Assembly: GCA_021234155.1 (NCBI GenBank)
Contig: JAJEKV010000005.1
Span: forward strand, 12,408,787 to 12,472,786
Direction of reading: 5' to 3'
Length of the DNA: 64,000 nt
Source: Isoetes taiwanensis
Taxonomy: Eukaryota > Streptophyta > Lycopodiopsida > Isoetales > Isoetaceae
The notes under the pieces were generated by a model. That model was not told the origin of the DNA. It searched no databases and saw only the letters and a list, made by a program, of their open reading frames with translations. Shown here piece by piece: positions 1 to 10,908 of the stretch. The position numbers were made by a program, and so were the translations under genes. Within the stretch, counting starts at the first letter, position 1. Each line of letters opens with the position of its first letter.

Positions 1-533
1 GTTGTCGAAGGCATGGAGGCTTCTGTTTTTGAGAATGAACAGGACAGAGTGGCGCAGCTAGAGGCCATGAACAAGCTGAATAAGTACGCCGACCATTATC
101 CATTGGGTCTTAAGGAAACTTTTGTGATCCATGTGAAGTCCCTCATCCGTTCACCAAGCTCCATTTATGTTAGCGGGGAGATATGATCCAAAGACATGCC
201 ATGGAGATTGTTCGAGCATGATTAGTAATCCAGGTCAAATGCCTATGCCAGTGGATGTGCTACCTTGGGATATGATCTCAACAAGCTGGCTTTGTGTGGA
301 TCTAACGTCCGTGGAGCTATTATCAAGTGATGATATTAAATATGTCATCGGCATTCCGTTGAGGCACAAAAAGGCCATCATCAGCAAAAAGCGAAACAAA
401 CAGGCCAAAAAGTGTTCTACAATCACTATGCGTATAGGAGGTGTCGTATCTTGGATGCCAATACTTCACCTGCAGATTTGGCTGAGATTAGTGCAACTTT
501 GAATGAAATGGGGAAGACATTTCTATACAAAAG
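1..533 (+). pseudogene. Broken exon(s) of an unrecognised plant gene
   Basis: Frame 1 is open from the window edge to a TGA at about 184-186. The coding look then moves to a second frame (167 to about 420, including WDMISTSWLCVDLTSVEL) and to a third, which reads ILDANTSPADLAEISATL and ends near 533 at AAAAG followed by GTAATC, a good splice donor. Three frames over 530 bases with no intron signal between them suggest a decayed exon, although undetected short introns are possible. I do not recognise the protein. It may belong with the open segments at 854-1588 and 2202-2594. Confidence 0.4.
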
Positions 534-853
534 GTAATCAACCTGGTTTCATAAATTGTATTCACGCCAGCGTGCTTTCAATCAAACCAATTCACGCCAG
601 CGTTTTTGAAATCAATCGAATTCACGCCGGCATGTTTTCAAGTCAACCAATTGATTTGAAAACACTGCGGAATTCGATGATTTGAAAACACGCGGGGCGG
701 AATTGGTTTTATTTGAAAGCACGCCTGGCGTGAATTGCATTAGTAACTTTATTCATTTCACGCCAGGCGTGATTTTTCTCTTCATCAATTCTATTCAAAT
801 CGCGCCCGGCGTGTTTCTATTCTATGATACTGATTCAATGTCTGTACTATTGC
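534..853 (+). repeat. Intron-like segment built of palindromic CACGCC/GGCGTG repeats
   Basis: The segment is bounded by a GTAATC donor and a TTGCAG acceptor. It contains about seven copies of a motif related to TTCACGCCAGGCGTGAATT, near 561, 591, 621, 690, 720, 757 and 803, separated by AT-rich spacers that include TTTGAAA or TCAATC. Several copies are self-complementary around GCCAGGC. The spacing is irregular and the copies diverge. A second cluster lies at 2685-3060, again just before an exon. Confidence 0.6.
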
Positions 854-1588
854 AGTCCATACGTTGAACAACTGCGCCACGCCCGTCAACAGTGGGTGGA
901 ATATGGCTGCCCATTGCCCACCGCATTGCATGGTCAAAGTCCGAGGCATTCAAAGGCTGCCGGAGCCGGACTCGCCGCAGGAACAATTATACAGGAGAAG
1001 AAGAAGACTGCAAGAAAATCAAAGAAAAAAGGTGGTGATGACATTGCAGATCCTTCTGAAAGCTCATCCAACAGGTCAGGACCAACAGACTCGTATAAGA
1101 TTGTGTTTTGTAAGGAGGCAGTATGGCTCAAGTGGAATGAATTCTGGGACGCTTTATGCACAAGGGAAGCTGCCGATACTATGGGTAGGGTGCCTCCTGT
1201 TGATGTAAGCATCTTTGACTTGAATGTGACAGAGATGAGAAAGACTCAGGGGCTAGACGACGCTGAGACCATTTGGGTTTTAGACCAGTGCTTAAAGAAG
1301 GAAGTCTTATACAAGAAGGGTGCTTTCACCAAGGATAGGATGTCCTTCGTTGAGTCTCCGCACCATGTAAAGGATGTATCGTCTAATGAAGTCACCTTTG
1401 TAGGAGCCGAGTTACAAAGGCTATCTGGGATGTGGCATTATCCGAAATTGGATTGTTTGACAAATACAAGGTTAGTAATGATGACATCAAGAAGTTTGTA
1501 TTCTCTGTCAAAGGACTTCCTAAAGAATTGGAAGGCTAAAAATACAAAACATAAGGAGACTCTACCCCTAAGGTCTTGGCTGAGTTGA
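854..1588 (+). pseudogene. Open exon of unrecognised protein
   Basis: After the acceptor at 853 one frame stays open to 1588. It passes through a basic stretch (EKKKTARKSKKKGG), then a serine-rich linker and a moderately charged region with WLKWNEFWDALCT and IFDLNVTEMRKTQGL. Near 1440 the coding signal seems to change frame: another frame reads NDDIKKFVFSVKGLPKELEG and then stops. From 1589 to 2200 only short open pieces in different frames remain. I see no known domain. It may be upstream coding sequence of the phosphatase-like exon at 3061, but that link is only by position. Confidence 0.35.
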
Positions 1589-2201
1589 GAAGAAAAGTGG
1601 CCCTTGTGAAGAAGATTATCGAGAAGACGACGCCCCAAAGATTCACTCCATTGGGTACAAAGGTCTCTTGCCGATTCAACTTCGGCCTTAAAAATATATC
1701 ACTCTTTGTGTTGGACAAAGGGGGTGGGAGAGGAGATATGGGCATGAACCGGAAGGACTACAAGAGGCTTCTTTACCAAACCGTATAGGATTGACAACCG
1801 AGAGGTCCTTCACTATTGTCATCGTTTGTCCTTCAGGTGAGTCACATCTGCATGCACTATCTGCTGCTCATGATCTGGAGTGCCTCAAAGTTATTAGGGA
1901 GGGATGCCTAATATATGATGTTAAGGATAATGAGCACATGTGATCTTTATTATGATATCCATGCTGTCAGACGAGGAATATGATATTGCTAAGGCCAAGG
2001 GTGACAATAGCGGTGCATGGGAATGTTTTTCTTCTAGATGATCCGGACTTAAGAACTATATTCTTTCATACGGATCGGATCACGTAACAGGATGAGTCAG
2101 AAGAGGATGAGGATCGGGACCCCCTCCTAAGTGGGGAAATCAAGTACGAGCTACAAACTAAGGAGAAGGGCCCCTTAAATAAAAATGGATTTCCCCCGTC
2201 T

Positions 2202-2594
2202 ATGGCTGCTTACCTCGTCGAGGCATTTGCTCCAATTGATACAACCCGCTTGGAGCTTCATGTTGAGGTTATATTGCCTCGAGAGGCTCTTATGGGTGCA
2301 AGAAGATGTCACCGCTTTGTGAGTGATGAGCGTGCCAAAGACTTTCTTGAACCATTCCTCATGCATGTGCTTGCCAAGTCTCCTAAAGGCCCTTATGGCA
2401 ACCTGAAATCATCAGCAATCAAAAGTCTCAGTAGACTTGTCCAATTCGAAGTGGATGTTGCTTCCGGAGAGGGAACTAGTAATCTGCAGACCGATAAGGA
2501 AAGCAAGAATGAACAAATGGTCGCTAAACCGGTTGCTCAAAGTACCGCGGATGGCGGCGAACTTAGGGAATATCCTTGCCCACATTGGGGGTGA
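2202..2594 (+). pseudogene. Open segment of unrecognised protein
   Basis: A 131-codon open frame, hydrophilic toward its end, followed by further stops to about 2680. It begins at a methionine after a run of stops and contains PREALMGARRCHRF and HVLAKSPKGPYGNLKSS. No family is recognised. It lies between the unknown exon at 854-1588 and the FCP1-like exon at 3061, on the same strand, so it may be another piece of the same decayed gene. Confidence 0.3.
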
Positions 2595-2684
2595 TGCAAG
2601 CAACAATAGAGTAGATTCACAGTTAACAATGAACTAATTGACGTGGAAACCGAAAACCGAAGGCAACGACGGGCGGCTCTAGTG

Positions 2685-3060
2685 ATTCACGCCGGTTTGC
2701 CAAATCAATAGTAAAATAATGTCAGCCAGTGAAGGACGCAATGAACTAATAGAAAATAACAATTCTAACAAATGGTCGGAGACGAAGATTAAGGGTGGCT
2801 AAGGGGAGAATGACGCCGATGACGGCAAATAAAACCGAAGATGATAGGTATGGCCTTGCCCAGAAAATCGCCACCACGCCGCGATTTAATTTGTATTACC
2901 TTTGAATTAAATCGCGGCAAGCGTGCTTTGATTATTTTTCGTTGTCAAACTAAATTACGCCGAACGCGATTTGGTTATGACTATTTCAAATCACGCTTGG
3001 CGCGTTTGTATTGTTTGTGTTATCGTATCTTGCTGACCGGATACATGTTTGATGTTTCAG
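2685..3060 (+). repeat. Second cluster of CACGCC/GGCGTG-type palindromic repeats
   Basis: Motifs like those at 534-853 recur near 2686, 2873, 2908, 2960 and 2990 in the form ACGCCGCGATTTAA or AATCACGCTTGGCGCG. The segment ends with a pyrimidine-rich tract and TTTCAG at 3060, right before the phosphatase-like exon. It therefore looks like a second intron holding the same repeat family. Single copies near 3976 and elsewhere are too weak to count. Confidence 0.5.
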
Positions 3061-3575
3061 CTTCCATTGCGTTTCTAAGAAGGTTGTGGTGTTCGACCTA
3101 AACGGAGTCCTTTGCAAGACTTTTCCAAAAAATAAAGTGGCTAGAGAACAACATCGACACCGGTAGAATCAAACACCAAGTGGATCTATCCGCGGCGCAC
3201 TTGAAGGAGATGCTAGACGAGGCATTCAGGTTATTTCGAGTTGGTATTTGGTCATCCATGGAACTAAGGAACATCAAGGATACTTTGGAGGCACTGGGGG
3301 AAATGCGTAGACATTGGTTGACCCTTTGGGATCAGAACAAATGTGTGAAGTTCACTAATCCCAAGGATCCAACAGGCAAGCCTATCTTCATCAAACACTT
3401 GAGTAACATGATGGACGAACTTGGTATCGAGAATAAGGATGATATAATCATAGTGGATGATGATGCTCTCAAATGCTTCTACAATCAAACACAGCCCCCG
3501 AATCCACCATCTTACCATCCAAAAACTTTAATGACAGATGATTTTCTCGGTGAAGTTTGTGTCTATTATGCATAA
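3061..3575 (+). pseudogene. FCP1/NLI-type (HAD) phosphatase domain, frameshifted
   Basis: After the acceptor at 3060 one frame reads SKKVVVFDLNGVLCKTF. This is the DxNG-type catalytic motif 1 of plant FCP1/NLI-interacting-factor-like phosphatases. Within the A-rich run near 3124-3131 the frame must change by one base. The second frame then runs to TAA at 3573-3575 with FRVGIWSSMELRN, LTLWDQNKCVKF and IIIVDDDALKC, which match the later motifs of the family (WSS, WDQ.KC, DDD). This family hydrolyses phosphoserine on nuclear targets such as RNA polymerase II tails. The frameshift and the lack of a clear start make a pseudogene or captured fragment most likely. Family assignment is good; function is not implied. 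Confidence 0.6.
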
Positions 3576-4037
3576 TTTGGCTATGGGGATGACTTGGGTG
3601 AAGTGTTAGATTCGCACTTAAATCGATAGAACGGTGACATGGAACCACACCTTGTTAAACACGTGGAAAAACATGGATTGATCCCTTAATGTTTTATTGG
3701 AATATATGATATTTTTGTATGATATTTGTGCCATGTATCGATAATTTCGAGTCTGGAATTGCCTCGCAAATAATGCAATCTGTTATTATCAATCCCAATA
3801 TTATCATCTACCGAGCAAGCAATTTTGGTCTCATCTATGTTAGCAACTTGCTCTTCATTTCTGCATATTTCAATTCGCATATGAAAAGTCACACGTGAAT
3901 CGCAACCTTATGTTATTTTTGAAGTCCAAAAAAAAAGATTAAAAAAAACAAAAACCCCCTAGAAGACAATAGCAGGTTGGCGTGATTTTGGAGTTGACAT
4001 AATCCCAATTTAATTGGATGATGGTTTCTTGCTCCAG
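3576..4037. other. Non-coding stretch, nothing recognised
   Basis: AT-rich sequence between the phosphatase-like exon and the BAHD exon, with an A-run at about 3930-3950. It ends in a plausible TTGCTCCAG acceptor for the next exon. Confidence 0.5.
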
Positions 4038-4246
4038 ATTTGCTGGTTACAAGCTGGGTTAATTTTCCACTCTATGATGTAGACTTTGGTTGGGGCTCCC
4101 CCTTGTATGCAGGAAACTTACCAGATATCTATGAAGGCATTGTGGTTCTGCTCCCTTCTTACAATAAGGATTCCAGCATAGATGCAGTTGTTGTACTTCC
4201 TGAACCCCAGATGGAATTACTAGAAAAACTCTGGTGCTATGTTTAG
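4038..4246 (+). pseudogene. C-terminal exon of a BAHD acyltransferase (fragment)
   Basis: Starting right after the acceptor TTGCTCCAG, the frame reads LLVTSWVNFPLYDVDFGWG and continues to a stop at 4246. The DFGWG motif followed by a glycine-rich turn and an IVVLLPS strand is the signature of the BAHD C-terminus (acyl-CoA-dependent acyltransferases of phenolic, wax and terpenoid metabolism). DFGWG is structural; the catalytic HxxxD lies about 220 residues earlier and has no counterpart in the upstream 4 kb. About 69 codons of a protein usually near 440 are present, so this is one exon without its gene. Together with the FCP1-like piece it suggests gene fragments carried by a transposon. Confidence 0.8.
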
Positions 4247-5306
4247 CCTCAGTTATTTCCTTGCCTGAGCCTTCTGAGTTTAGTTTGACCAGCTAAGTTT
4301 TGCTAATAGTAACAGGTCTTGCCAATGGAGAACAGGAATTTCTCTCCATGGGTGCATGGCGAATGTATATATACTTATAGAAAGGATATAACTGGGCTGA
4401 CTTTGAGCGACAGGGATGCCTGGTTATAAGGCAAGCAAGGACTAATACGAATGCATTGGATTGAATGGATGGCAAGCAATCCCTGTTGCACATATTATTG
4501 AATGCGGCCATGGCCCACGCTAGGGCCTCGTAAATTAATATTAGACATGAAAAAGCATATGTCTGCTCGATAAAGATTGGTTGGTACTGCATTTATTCCA
4601 CACCCCCCTTTATTCTAACGTAGTTGCATATTACACAAGTGCCTCATACCTGGCCTTCTGTTGCGCATTCCTTTGGGTCGTGCAGGGAACAGTTCTGCAT
4701 TAGCTCCTTATTCCAAAGCTGCCTCCTTCAACAGCAACCTTTAAGAGTAGCATACCAATTATGCATAGTCAAACTTCAACTTATGGTATTGTAGCCATGA
4801 TCCATATAGATTTCAACACCATAATTAGATGTGACAATCTACACTTAACCCATTGCCCCACCTGGCTTGAAATTTACTTGGCTATGGTTGTCGTAGATTG
4901 AAATGTGTGCCAACACGTGGTTTTGATTGACCAAAAGGCAAGACATAGTCCTCAAGAACAAGGAAAAATGCAGGTAGGTGCCTAACCTATGCTTCAGTTT
5001 TCAAACAAGTAGGCTAGCTTTGTTGCCATCATATTATAACTTTCACTATTTATTATTTCAATCTGTTAGCATGAGGGCAAATAAAATGGTATAATATACT
5101 ATATTATAATATACCATTAATAACTGCTTCCAACTTTCATATTGAGTATGGAAGATTGACATACTATTGGTAAATGGATACTTGTGAGATTTGTTAATGG
5201 ATGCTTATAAACTATAGAAACATAATGTTTTGAGTTGCTTGTTCTTCATTGATGCTATTTCAATTATATTATTTCTAAAATTCTAATATTCTACGATTTC
5301 TTCTAG
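4247..5306. other. Gene-free stretch
   Basis: No open frame with protein-like composition and no recognisable element. There is a short AT-rich self-complementary block near 5088-5120 (ATAATATACTATATTATAATATACC-like, broken). The segment ends in the TTCTTCTAG acceptor of the next gene. Confidence 0.5.
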
Positions 5307-7374
5307 TGAGAACAAGCAAATGCAAGAAGGGCAAAGGGCCAATGGCGTCCACCTCTACCCCTAACTCCGAGGACATGGCACAAGTTCTTGCCAATATGGA
5401 TGTTGAAAATCTAAAGGCAATGCAAGAACTAATTGCTAGTAGACTGCAGTCGACCCCATCCTTACCCAAGTCCTCAAAGCGAAGGGCTAGCATTTCTTCC
5501 TCTAGTGTTCATTGCACCGGTAAGAGCCTGGACACATTGAACATTGATCCACATCCACTCACTATAGACGAGGATGCATACTCGAGTGGTCGCGAGGAAG
5601 AAGAGGCAATGGAGATCGAGTTCACAAAGCTTCCAAAAGGGGAGGTAAGATTAATTTTGTTGTATGTAGATGTAAGTAATGCTCAATTAGATGTATTTCA
5701 TGTTGTAGTTGTATGTAGATGTAAATAATGCTCTTTTAGGTGTTATTAAATGTTACATCTTCTATAGGTCTTCTATTCAAAGGGAATTTTAGGTCTTACT
5801 TCATGTTATAGGTCTTCTATTAAACGGAAATTAGGTGTTATTTTACCGTATAGGTTTTCTATTCAAAAGGAGGTAGCCTTCATATGGATGAGCATGGACG
5901 AGGCTTTTCAAATACTTGTGCAATTGCCATGCGGCATTATTGTGGAAGTCAAATCAACAAAACTTGGCCACAAGTTAAGCAAAGCCGAAAATATGAAGCC
6001 GTTGAAGCAGTGCAGAGGACTTATGGAAAGGGTGTTTTTGTGGAATACATCCTTGGAATTATGGCGAAGAGATGGAATCGTTGGAAGTATGCTTCTTTCT
6101 TTAATTCTTTGTTTTTTCTAACTTATCATATTATATATGCATACTAATTTGCAATTAAAAATAGGGACAATTTGCGCAAGAAGATACGCAAAGGATTAAA
6201 ATGCAGCCCATTAACGCCTCTAAGAGGAATGGAAAGTATTCAAAGCCTCCACATTCAAACCACATGAGCAACAAAAGAGAGCTGTAGCTGCTAGGACATA
6301 TGTTCCGAAGACTGGAAGAGGAGGATGCGATGGAATACGTGCTGCATATGTATAATATACTTTTTGTTTTTTGTTTTTCATGCTCAATGATATTGTATGA
6401 TGCTGGTTGAATTAGATTAATGAAGTCTACTTTATTTTTATGCAATGCAATCTTCAAGTTCAAAGATTGGGGTTTGTACCCGGGAGATCAAATTTTGGAC
6501 AAAATCAAACCGATTGGGTACAAAGCATACAGAGAAATGATGATTGAGGATGGACAAAAGCCTGGATCTGTAAGTTATCGAGTAAGTTGTTTTTTTTTAC
6601 TTGTAAGTCGTTTAACTTATCTTTATTTTATTTGGTTTTCGTAGTTTAAGCCTCAAGATTTTTGTGAAACGAAAGCAAGGAGTCGAACACAAAAGAAGAA
6701 TAAGGTATGACATTGTAGTATCTAAATATTTCTCTTTTATTTGATTATATTATATGTCTTTCTAACTTTACACTTTACTCTCATATTAGAAAGATGTAGT
6801 GGAAGAGGTGGAGGAGGATGGAGATGAAGGGGAAGATGAGGATCCAGATTACGAGGAGGAGGAGGAGGAGGAGGACGAGGACGAGGAGGGCGAGGATGAG
6901 GACCAGGACGAGGACGGCGAGGGCGAGGGAGAGGGAGAGGGAGAGGGAGAGGGCAAGGGCGGGGGCGAGGATCATAATGGAGATCAAGATGATGATCGGG
7001 ATAAAGGTGAGGATCGTGATCAAGGTGGGAATGAGGACAAGGATGAAGGCGCGCATGAAGAAGAGCAAGTGTTGGAAGATCATCCTGTTGAGGTATTATC
7101 AATCCTTACTTGGTGTTCTTTACATTTTTAATTCATTATTAGTGTTATAAATTTCATAATTGCTTCATTCCAGGTTCCAATAGAAAAGGAATGCCATTTG
7201 GATAAGAATCATCATGACAAAGAGGAGAGGACATTTGTTGATGAGGACGATGCATATGCTGAAAATTATTATAGGCATGAGGATGATATTGGCGTCTCAT
7301 CGAGGAAGATTGCAAAACTTATTGCTAGGAGAAACATTGAAAAGTACAAGAAGATTGCTAGATCACATCGTTGA
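5307..7374 (+). CDS. Seven-exon gene: possible En/Spm Transposase_24-like protein with acidic C-terminus
   Basis: Exons inferred from splice signals and phase: 5307-5644, 5854-6086, 6165 to about 6290, 6459-6569, 6645-6704, 6790-7092 and 7174-7374 (TGA). The last four join in phase 0 without stops. Exon 2 reads MDEHGRGFSNTCAIAMRHY, then TWPQVKQ and MAKRWNRWK. This resembles the DExGR...W..V...RW..WK layout of the plant Ptta/En/Spm Transposase_24 family (TNPA-side protein of CACTA elements). Exon 6 is almost entirely Glu, Asp and Gly. The C-terminus is charged and basic (SSRKIAKLIARRN). Exon 3 needs a frame change, so the gene may be damaged; the start codon is upstream or missing. Its place just before CACTA subterminal repeats and a CACTA end supports a transposon origin. 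It could instead be an unrelated acidic nuclear protein. Confidence 0.45.
5764..5875 (+). repeat. Three tandem copies of a 3' splice-site segment
   Basis: TATAG followed by GTCTTCTATTCAAAGGG, GTCTTCTATTAAACGG and GTTTTCTATTCAAAAGG occur in series about 40-45 bases apart. Only the last copy (AG at 5852-5853) gives a phase that leads into the DEHGRG frame of exon 2. Confidence 0.55.
6838..6962 (+). repeat. GAG/GGC-rich purine tract coding for poly-acidic run
   Basis: Trinucleotide- and hexanucleotide-rich purine sequence (GAGGAGGAG, then GAGGGAGAGGGAGAGG) within exon 6. On the sense frame it codes Glu/Asp/Gly. The opposite strand and the other frames also stay open simply because of composition. 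Confidence 0.8.
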
Positions 7375-7619
7375 TCTTTAGTATTTGATATCTCTTTCCG
7401 CACTGTACTATGGAATTTGCTACTTATGTTCTAAGTTTTTTGTGACTACTTATGTTCTATGATTTTTGTAGAACTTTATGCAGTACTATGGATTTTGCTA
7501 CTTATATTTTGTGGTCTTTTTGTAGCTATACTAGAATATAATTAAAGTAGTTGTAGAATATATATGTAATGTTCATAAGGTACAAATTTGCAACTTAAAT
7601 ATCCCTCCCTTTAAATAAA

Positions 7620-8334
7620 ATTGGGGTGACTAAAAAAAGGTAATAGGCCAATTGATTCGTGAATTGATGTATGGGTTGTCTTATGGACTGATGCATGGAA
7701 TGACGTTATAACTAACTCAAAGATCGACTTCTATCCTGACGTTAGAATTGACTCTAATTGTGTCATATTGGCTGACTTTAATTCTAACGCTACAGAAACT
7801 CTATTCTGACTCTACTTCTGATTCTAAAGTCGATGCTAAGGCTGTCTAAATAGTTGACTCTAATTCTAACGCTATGAATGACTCTAATTGTGACACTAAT
7901 GCTGACTCTAATTGTGATGGTAAAGTTGACTCTATTCTAACACTACTGTTGACTCTAATACTGACTCTAATGTTGATGGTAGAGTTGTCTCTAATTCTAA
8001 CACTATGGTTGACTCTAATTGTGACTCTAATGTTGATGATAGAGTTGCCTCTAATTCTAACACTATGATTGACTTTTACTGTGACTCTAATGCTGATGGT
8101 AGAGTTGCCTCTAATTCTAACACTATGGTTGACTCTAATTGTGACTCTATATCTGCTGCAAAACTGACTCTAAAGTCTAACGTTAATTCTGTCGTTTAAA
8201 CGACAGAATGTAGAGTCAGTTGTAGCGTCAGCCATAATGTCAGTTCAAGGGTTTTTTTTGGTTTTTTTCTATCTAAGTTTATAACTAAGATCTGACGCTA
8301 AAACTGACTCTAATACCCCCTTCCTCTTGTAGTG
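7620..8334 (-). mobile_element. Right terminal region of a CACTA (En/Spm) element
   Basis: The stretch is an array of degenerate units of about 20-40 bases around GTTGACTCTAATTCTAACAC and GTGACTCTAATGTTGATGG, typical of CACTA subterminal repeats. It ends at 8334 with a sequence whose reverse complement starts CACTACAAGAGGAAGGGGG, the canonical CACTA terminus. The matching left terminus is not present in 1-5300, so the element starts outside the window or is truncated. The likely 3-bp target copy is TAA at 8335-8337. Confidence 0.75.
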
Positions 8335-8337
8335 TAA

Positions 8338-8989
8338 GGAAAAAAAAAACACTATTCCAGCGATGTTGGGGCGTCTAAAATAAGGTCTGTCTTGTATAAA
8401 TTTAAAAACCACCATAGTTTAGCTTGTCGGAGATCTAAAAGCAGATTATAGTGCCTTGGCAGGTACATCAAAGAATAAAAATATTGCTTCTGGCACATCA
8501 TTTTTGCCTAGGAATTCATGTTCCTTCCCAGCCCAAAGCTTCGAATCCGTTCTGCTTGCTTTGAGTCTACTCTGCCTGCCTTCAATCCGACCCCTTTTCC
8601 TCAGTTCAAACACATGCTCTTGTCCTACACCACTCTGCCACAATAGTTTTCGATCATAGCCCCACCTATATTTCCTACCATAACTGCCACCTTTGTCCCC
8701 TTTTTTCGGCCCCCCAGGACCTTTTTTCGGCCACGTCACTTTTGAGTGCGCCGCTGTACATTTTTGCACCCCAAATCAAATTCTAATCTTCATTTTTCAT
8801 AGCAACACATTCTTTCTTCTTGTGCACTTTTTTGCCCCTTAACCTTGCAAACTCCAAACAATAATGACCACCCTCCTACCCAAACCCCCACCTGGATAGA
8901 GACACCCCTCAAGCCACAACCCATACCTAGGCCCAGGCACATGCCCAGTCCCAGTCCCCGACAAATACCCAGGCATGCCCCCAAGCTAC
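8338..8989. other. Gene-free stretch between CACTA end and LINE fragment
   Basis: Low-complexity C- and T-rich sequence. An open minus-strand frame at 8446-8769 is Gly/Lys/Arg-rich and matches no family I know. The end (about 8870-8990) is very C-rich and may already belong to the LINE 5' region. Confidence 0.4.
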
Positions 8990-9255
8990 TGGTTCAGACA
9001 TGACGAGCCTGCCCAGGAGAATCAAACAGATGGCCTCCCACGAAAATGGCTCCGAACAGACGGCCAGAATGAGGGAGAGGCCACTTCGAATTCCATGAGG
9101 AGAGAGGCATGGGCGAAGGCCCAATCAGCAAGACCGACTCGAGTGGTGATTGATTGTTATTCAGACCCGATGGCGCACTGTGCAATGCACGCACGGCCTT
9201 GAAACAACCGAGGCGTGAATCAAATGCAACAGACCCCAATTGCAGATTCGGCAGA
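8990..9255 (+). pseudogene. LINE ORF1, upstream part (interrupted by an LTR retrotransposon)
   Basis: The frame through ATG at 9000 (MTSLPRRIKQ...) runs with a few TGA stops, probably from CGA, to LQIRQ at 9254. If the element at 9256-31629 and one GCAGA copy are removed, the same frame continues as KRSSPRRPMFSEDN at 31635 onward. That continuity is the main reason for calling this the upstream part of the same ORF1. There is no independent domain match in this piece. Confidence 0.5.
9251..9255. repeat. Target site duplication GCAGA, left copy
   Basis: GCAGA directly precedes the 5' LTR. The same five bases directly follow the 3' LTR at 31630-31634. Confidence 0.85.
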
Positions 9256-10906
9256 TAGACGTTTCCAAAGACAAAGATATACGGTCCCGTGACGATAATC
9301 GCATCGCCCACACGCTGCATTACGCCACCCGACCGACGGGTAATGACGCAGTAGCCATGGGTAGCCCCTAGGGGCAACTTGCTAAGAATGTGCATTAGTA
9401 TTAATGTGCACATTCTCCAATGTACACATTAATGTGGGCACACATTTTCATGTGGCCACTTAATGCCAAGTGGGCCATACCTGTGTAATTAATGTGCACA
9501 TTTACCAATGTACACATTAATGTGGGCACACATTTCCATGGGGCACATTTGGCCACCTAGCCATTAAAGGCAAGTGGGCCCATTCCCAATTATCCCACAT
9601 GCCTAAAGGGGATAATTGGAAACCCTAGCCAACCCCATGTCTATTTAAGGAGGGAAACCCTAACTTGCCCATTTTCGCTCCTAGGGTTTTAGAGCTCGCT
9701 TTTGGCTGCTCCAAGAGCTAAAACCTCCCGCACTCTGCCCGAGAGAATTGCACCATTAGTTTCCCTTGGTTCGAGCATTTCAAAGGATGGTCAACTCAGT
9801 CGAGGAGGAACTCAAGGATCGATTTAGGCAATTTAATAGCTTAAACCCTCTTTAGTCATCGAATCAAGAGGTTTAGCCTATTAAATTGCCCATAGCAGCC
9901 TTCTAGATCTCTAGATACCTGACTCTAACTAAAGAACCTAACTCTATGATATAGATTAGATCTTGTTCTTTAGTTCTTCTCAGATGTATATGGATGATGT
10001 ATCTCTATGAACTCCTTGTATTGGGAAGGGGGTAGAGACCTAAAGCTTGGTAGCGATGTCCTAGATTAGCCTCTCTAGCACACTATAGATTCGCCTGTGG
10101 TACAAGAACCCCACCGGTTGTGGGTGAAGGGACTAGGACCGGCTCACAAGGAGGTCCATGTCCCGACTTTTGAACGATCCCTCCGGGCATGTAAAGTCTA
10201 CCGGGATCATTGTGACTAGGGTCAATGGCTTGCCACCGAGTGTGGGGCAAGGCATGGGCTCGACACCCGGGGTGGAGTTCACCTTCCAAAGGGGTTCAAC
10301 ATCAATAAGGGCAAGGCCCTCTAGTCACCTTGAGTCAAAGATGTAGATCTCTCGAGGGAGTGATCCCTACCTGCCCCATCTGGACACCGGGAGATGTAAC
10401 CCAGGAATAGCCCCTTTGGCTATGCATCCGGCGGGCTACAGTCAGGTCCCAACACTTTTCAACCTACTCTGCAAAGTGTGCACAGGAGGGGCGGATGGAG
10501 TGGACAACCCAATGCCATGTTCTTATGCCAGCCAAATCCATTGTCATGATTCTCGTTCTCGCATGAACTCGAGACCCAAGCTTGTCACCCATCCCCGTGG
10601 TCCGAGCCTTTGGGTAGGATTCCCTATGTGATGTGCTGATCTTTGTCTATGCAGATATGTGGTGAACCATCCTTCGTGATGGTCATGTGATGTTGATGTA
10701 TGTACTACTGACATGTATGTTTACGCTTCCGCAGCTAGGTAGGCCCTGAAGGGAGACAGGGTAAAATGACCCCTTCATTCTTCCCACTGGAACTCAAGGT
10801 TGCAGCGACACGCGGGAGGGCCCCGTGATCGCTTGGAGCTGGTATGGGGATGAACTCCTGCTTGTATACCTGTGAGTGCAACGTGATATGAGTAGGGGAT
10901 GTCACA
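9256..10906 (+). repeat. 5' LTR of the 22-kb retrotransposon
   Basis: About 1.65 kb, matching 29972-31629 throughout. It contains an internal repeat of TACACATTAATGTGGGCACA (near 9420 and 9510), a TATA-like CTATTTAAGG at 9641-9650 and AACCCTA-type sequence before a conserved downstream region. The start, TAGACGTTTCC, has drifted from the TGACGTTCC of the 3' copy. The end is GTCACA. Confidence 0.85.
9641..9650 (+). promoter_or_regulatory. TATA-like box in the 5' LTR
   Basis: CTATTTAAGG lies in the middle of the LTR and is conserved in the 3' LTR near 30359. It is the best candidate core promoter of the element. Confidence 0.5.
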
Positions 10907-10908
10907 AA

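Noticed and set aside
540-830. Regularly repeated palindromes resembling a CRISPR array
   Set aside because: Repeats diverge, spacing is irregular, and the context is a plant intron.
6737-7102. Long minus-strand and alternative-frame ORFs over the acidic region
   Set aside because: Open only because of purine-triplet composition; the sense frame fits exon borders and phases.
7740-8200. Repetitive protein from the GACTCTAA array
   Set aside because: Subterminal CACTA repeats translated by chance; Asn/Ser/Asp repeats occur in several frames.
9363-9400. CCCTAGGGGCAACTTG palindrome as a protein-binding site
   Set aside because: It lies in the LTR and is shared by both copies; a similar CCCTAGGGG near 56707 is too short to mean anything.
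10083-10631. Short ORFs inside both LTRs of the 22-kb element
   Set aside because: Not conserved between the two LTR copies; indels shift them.
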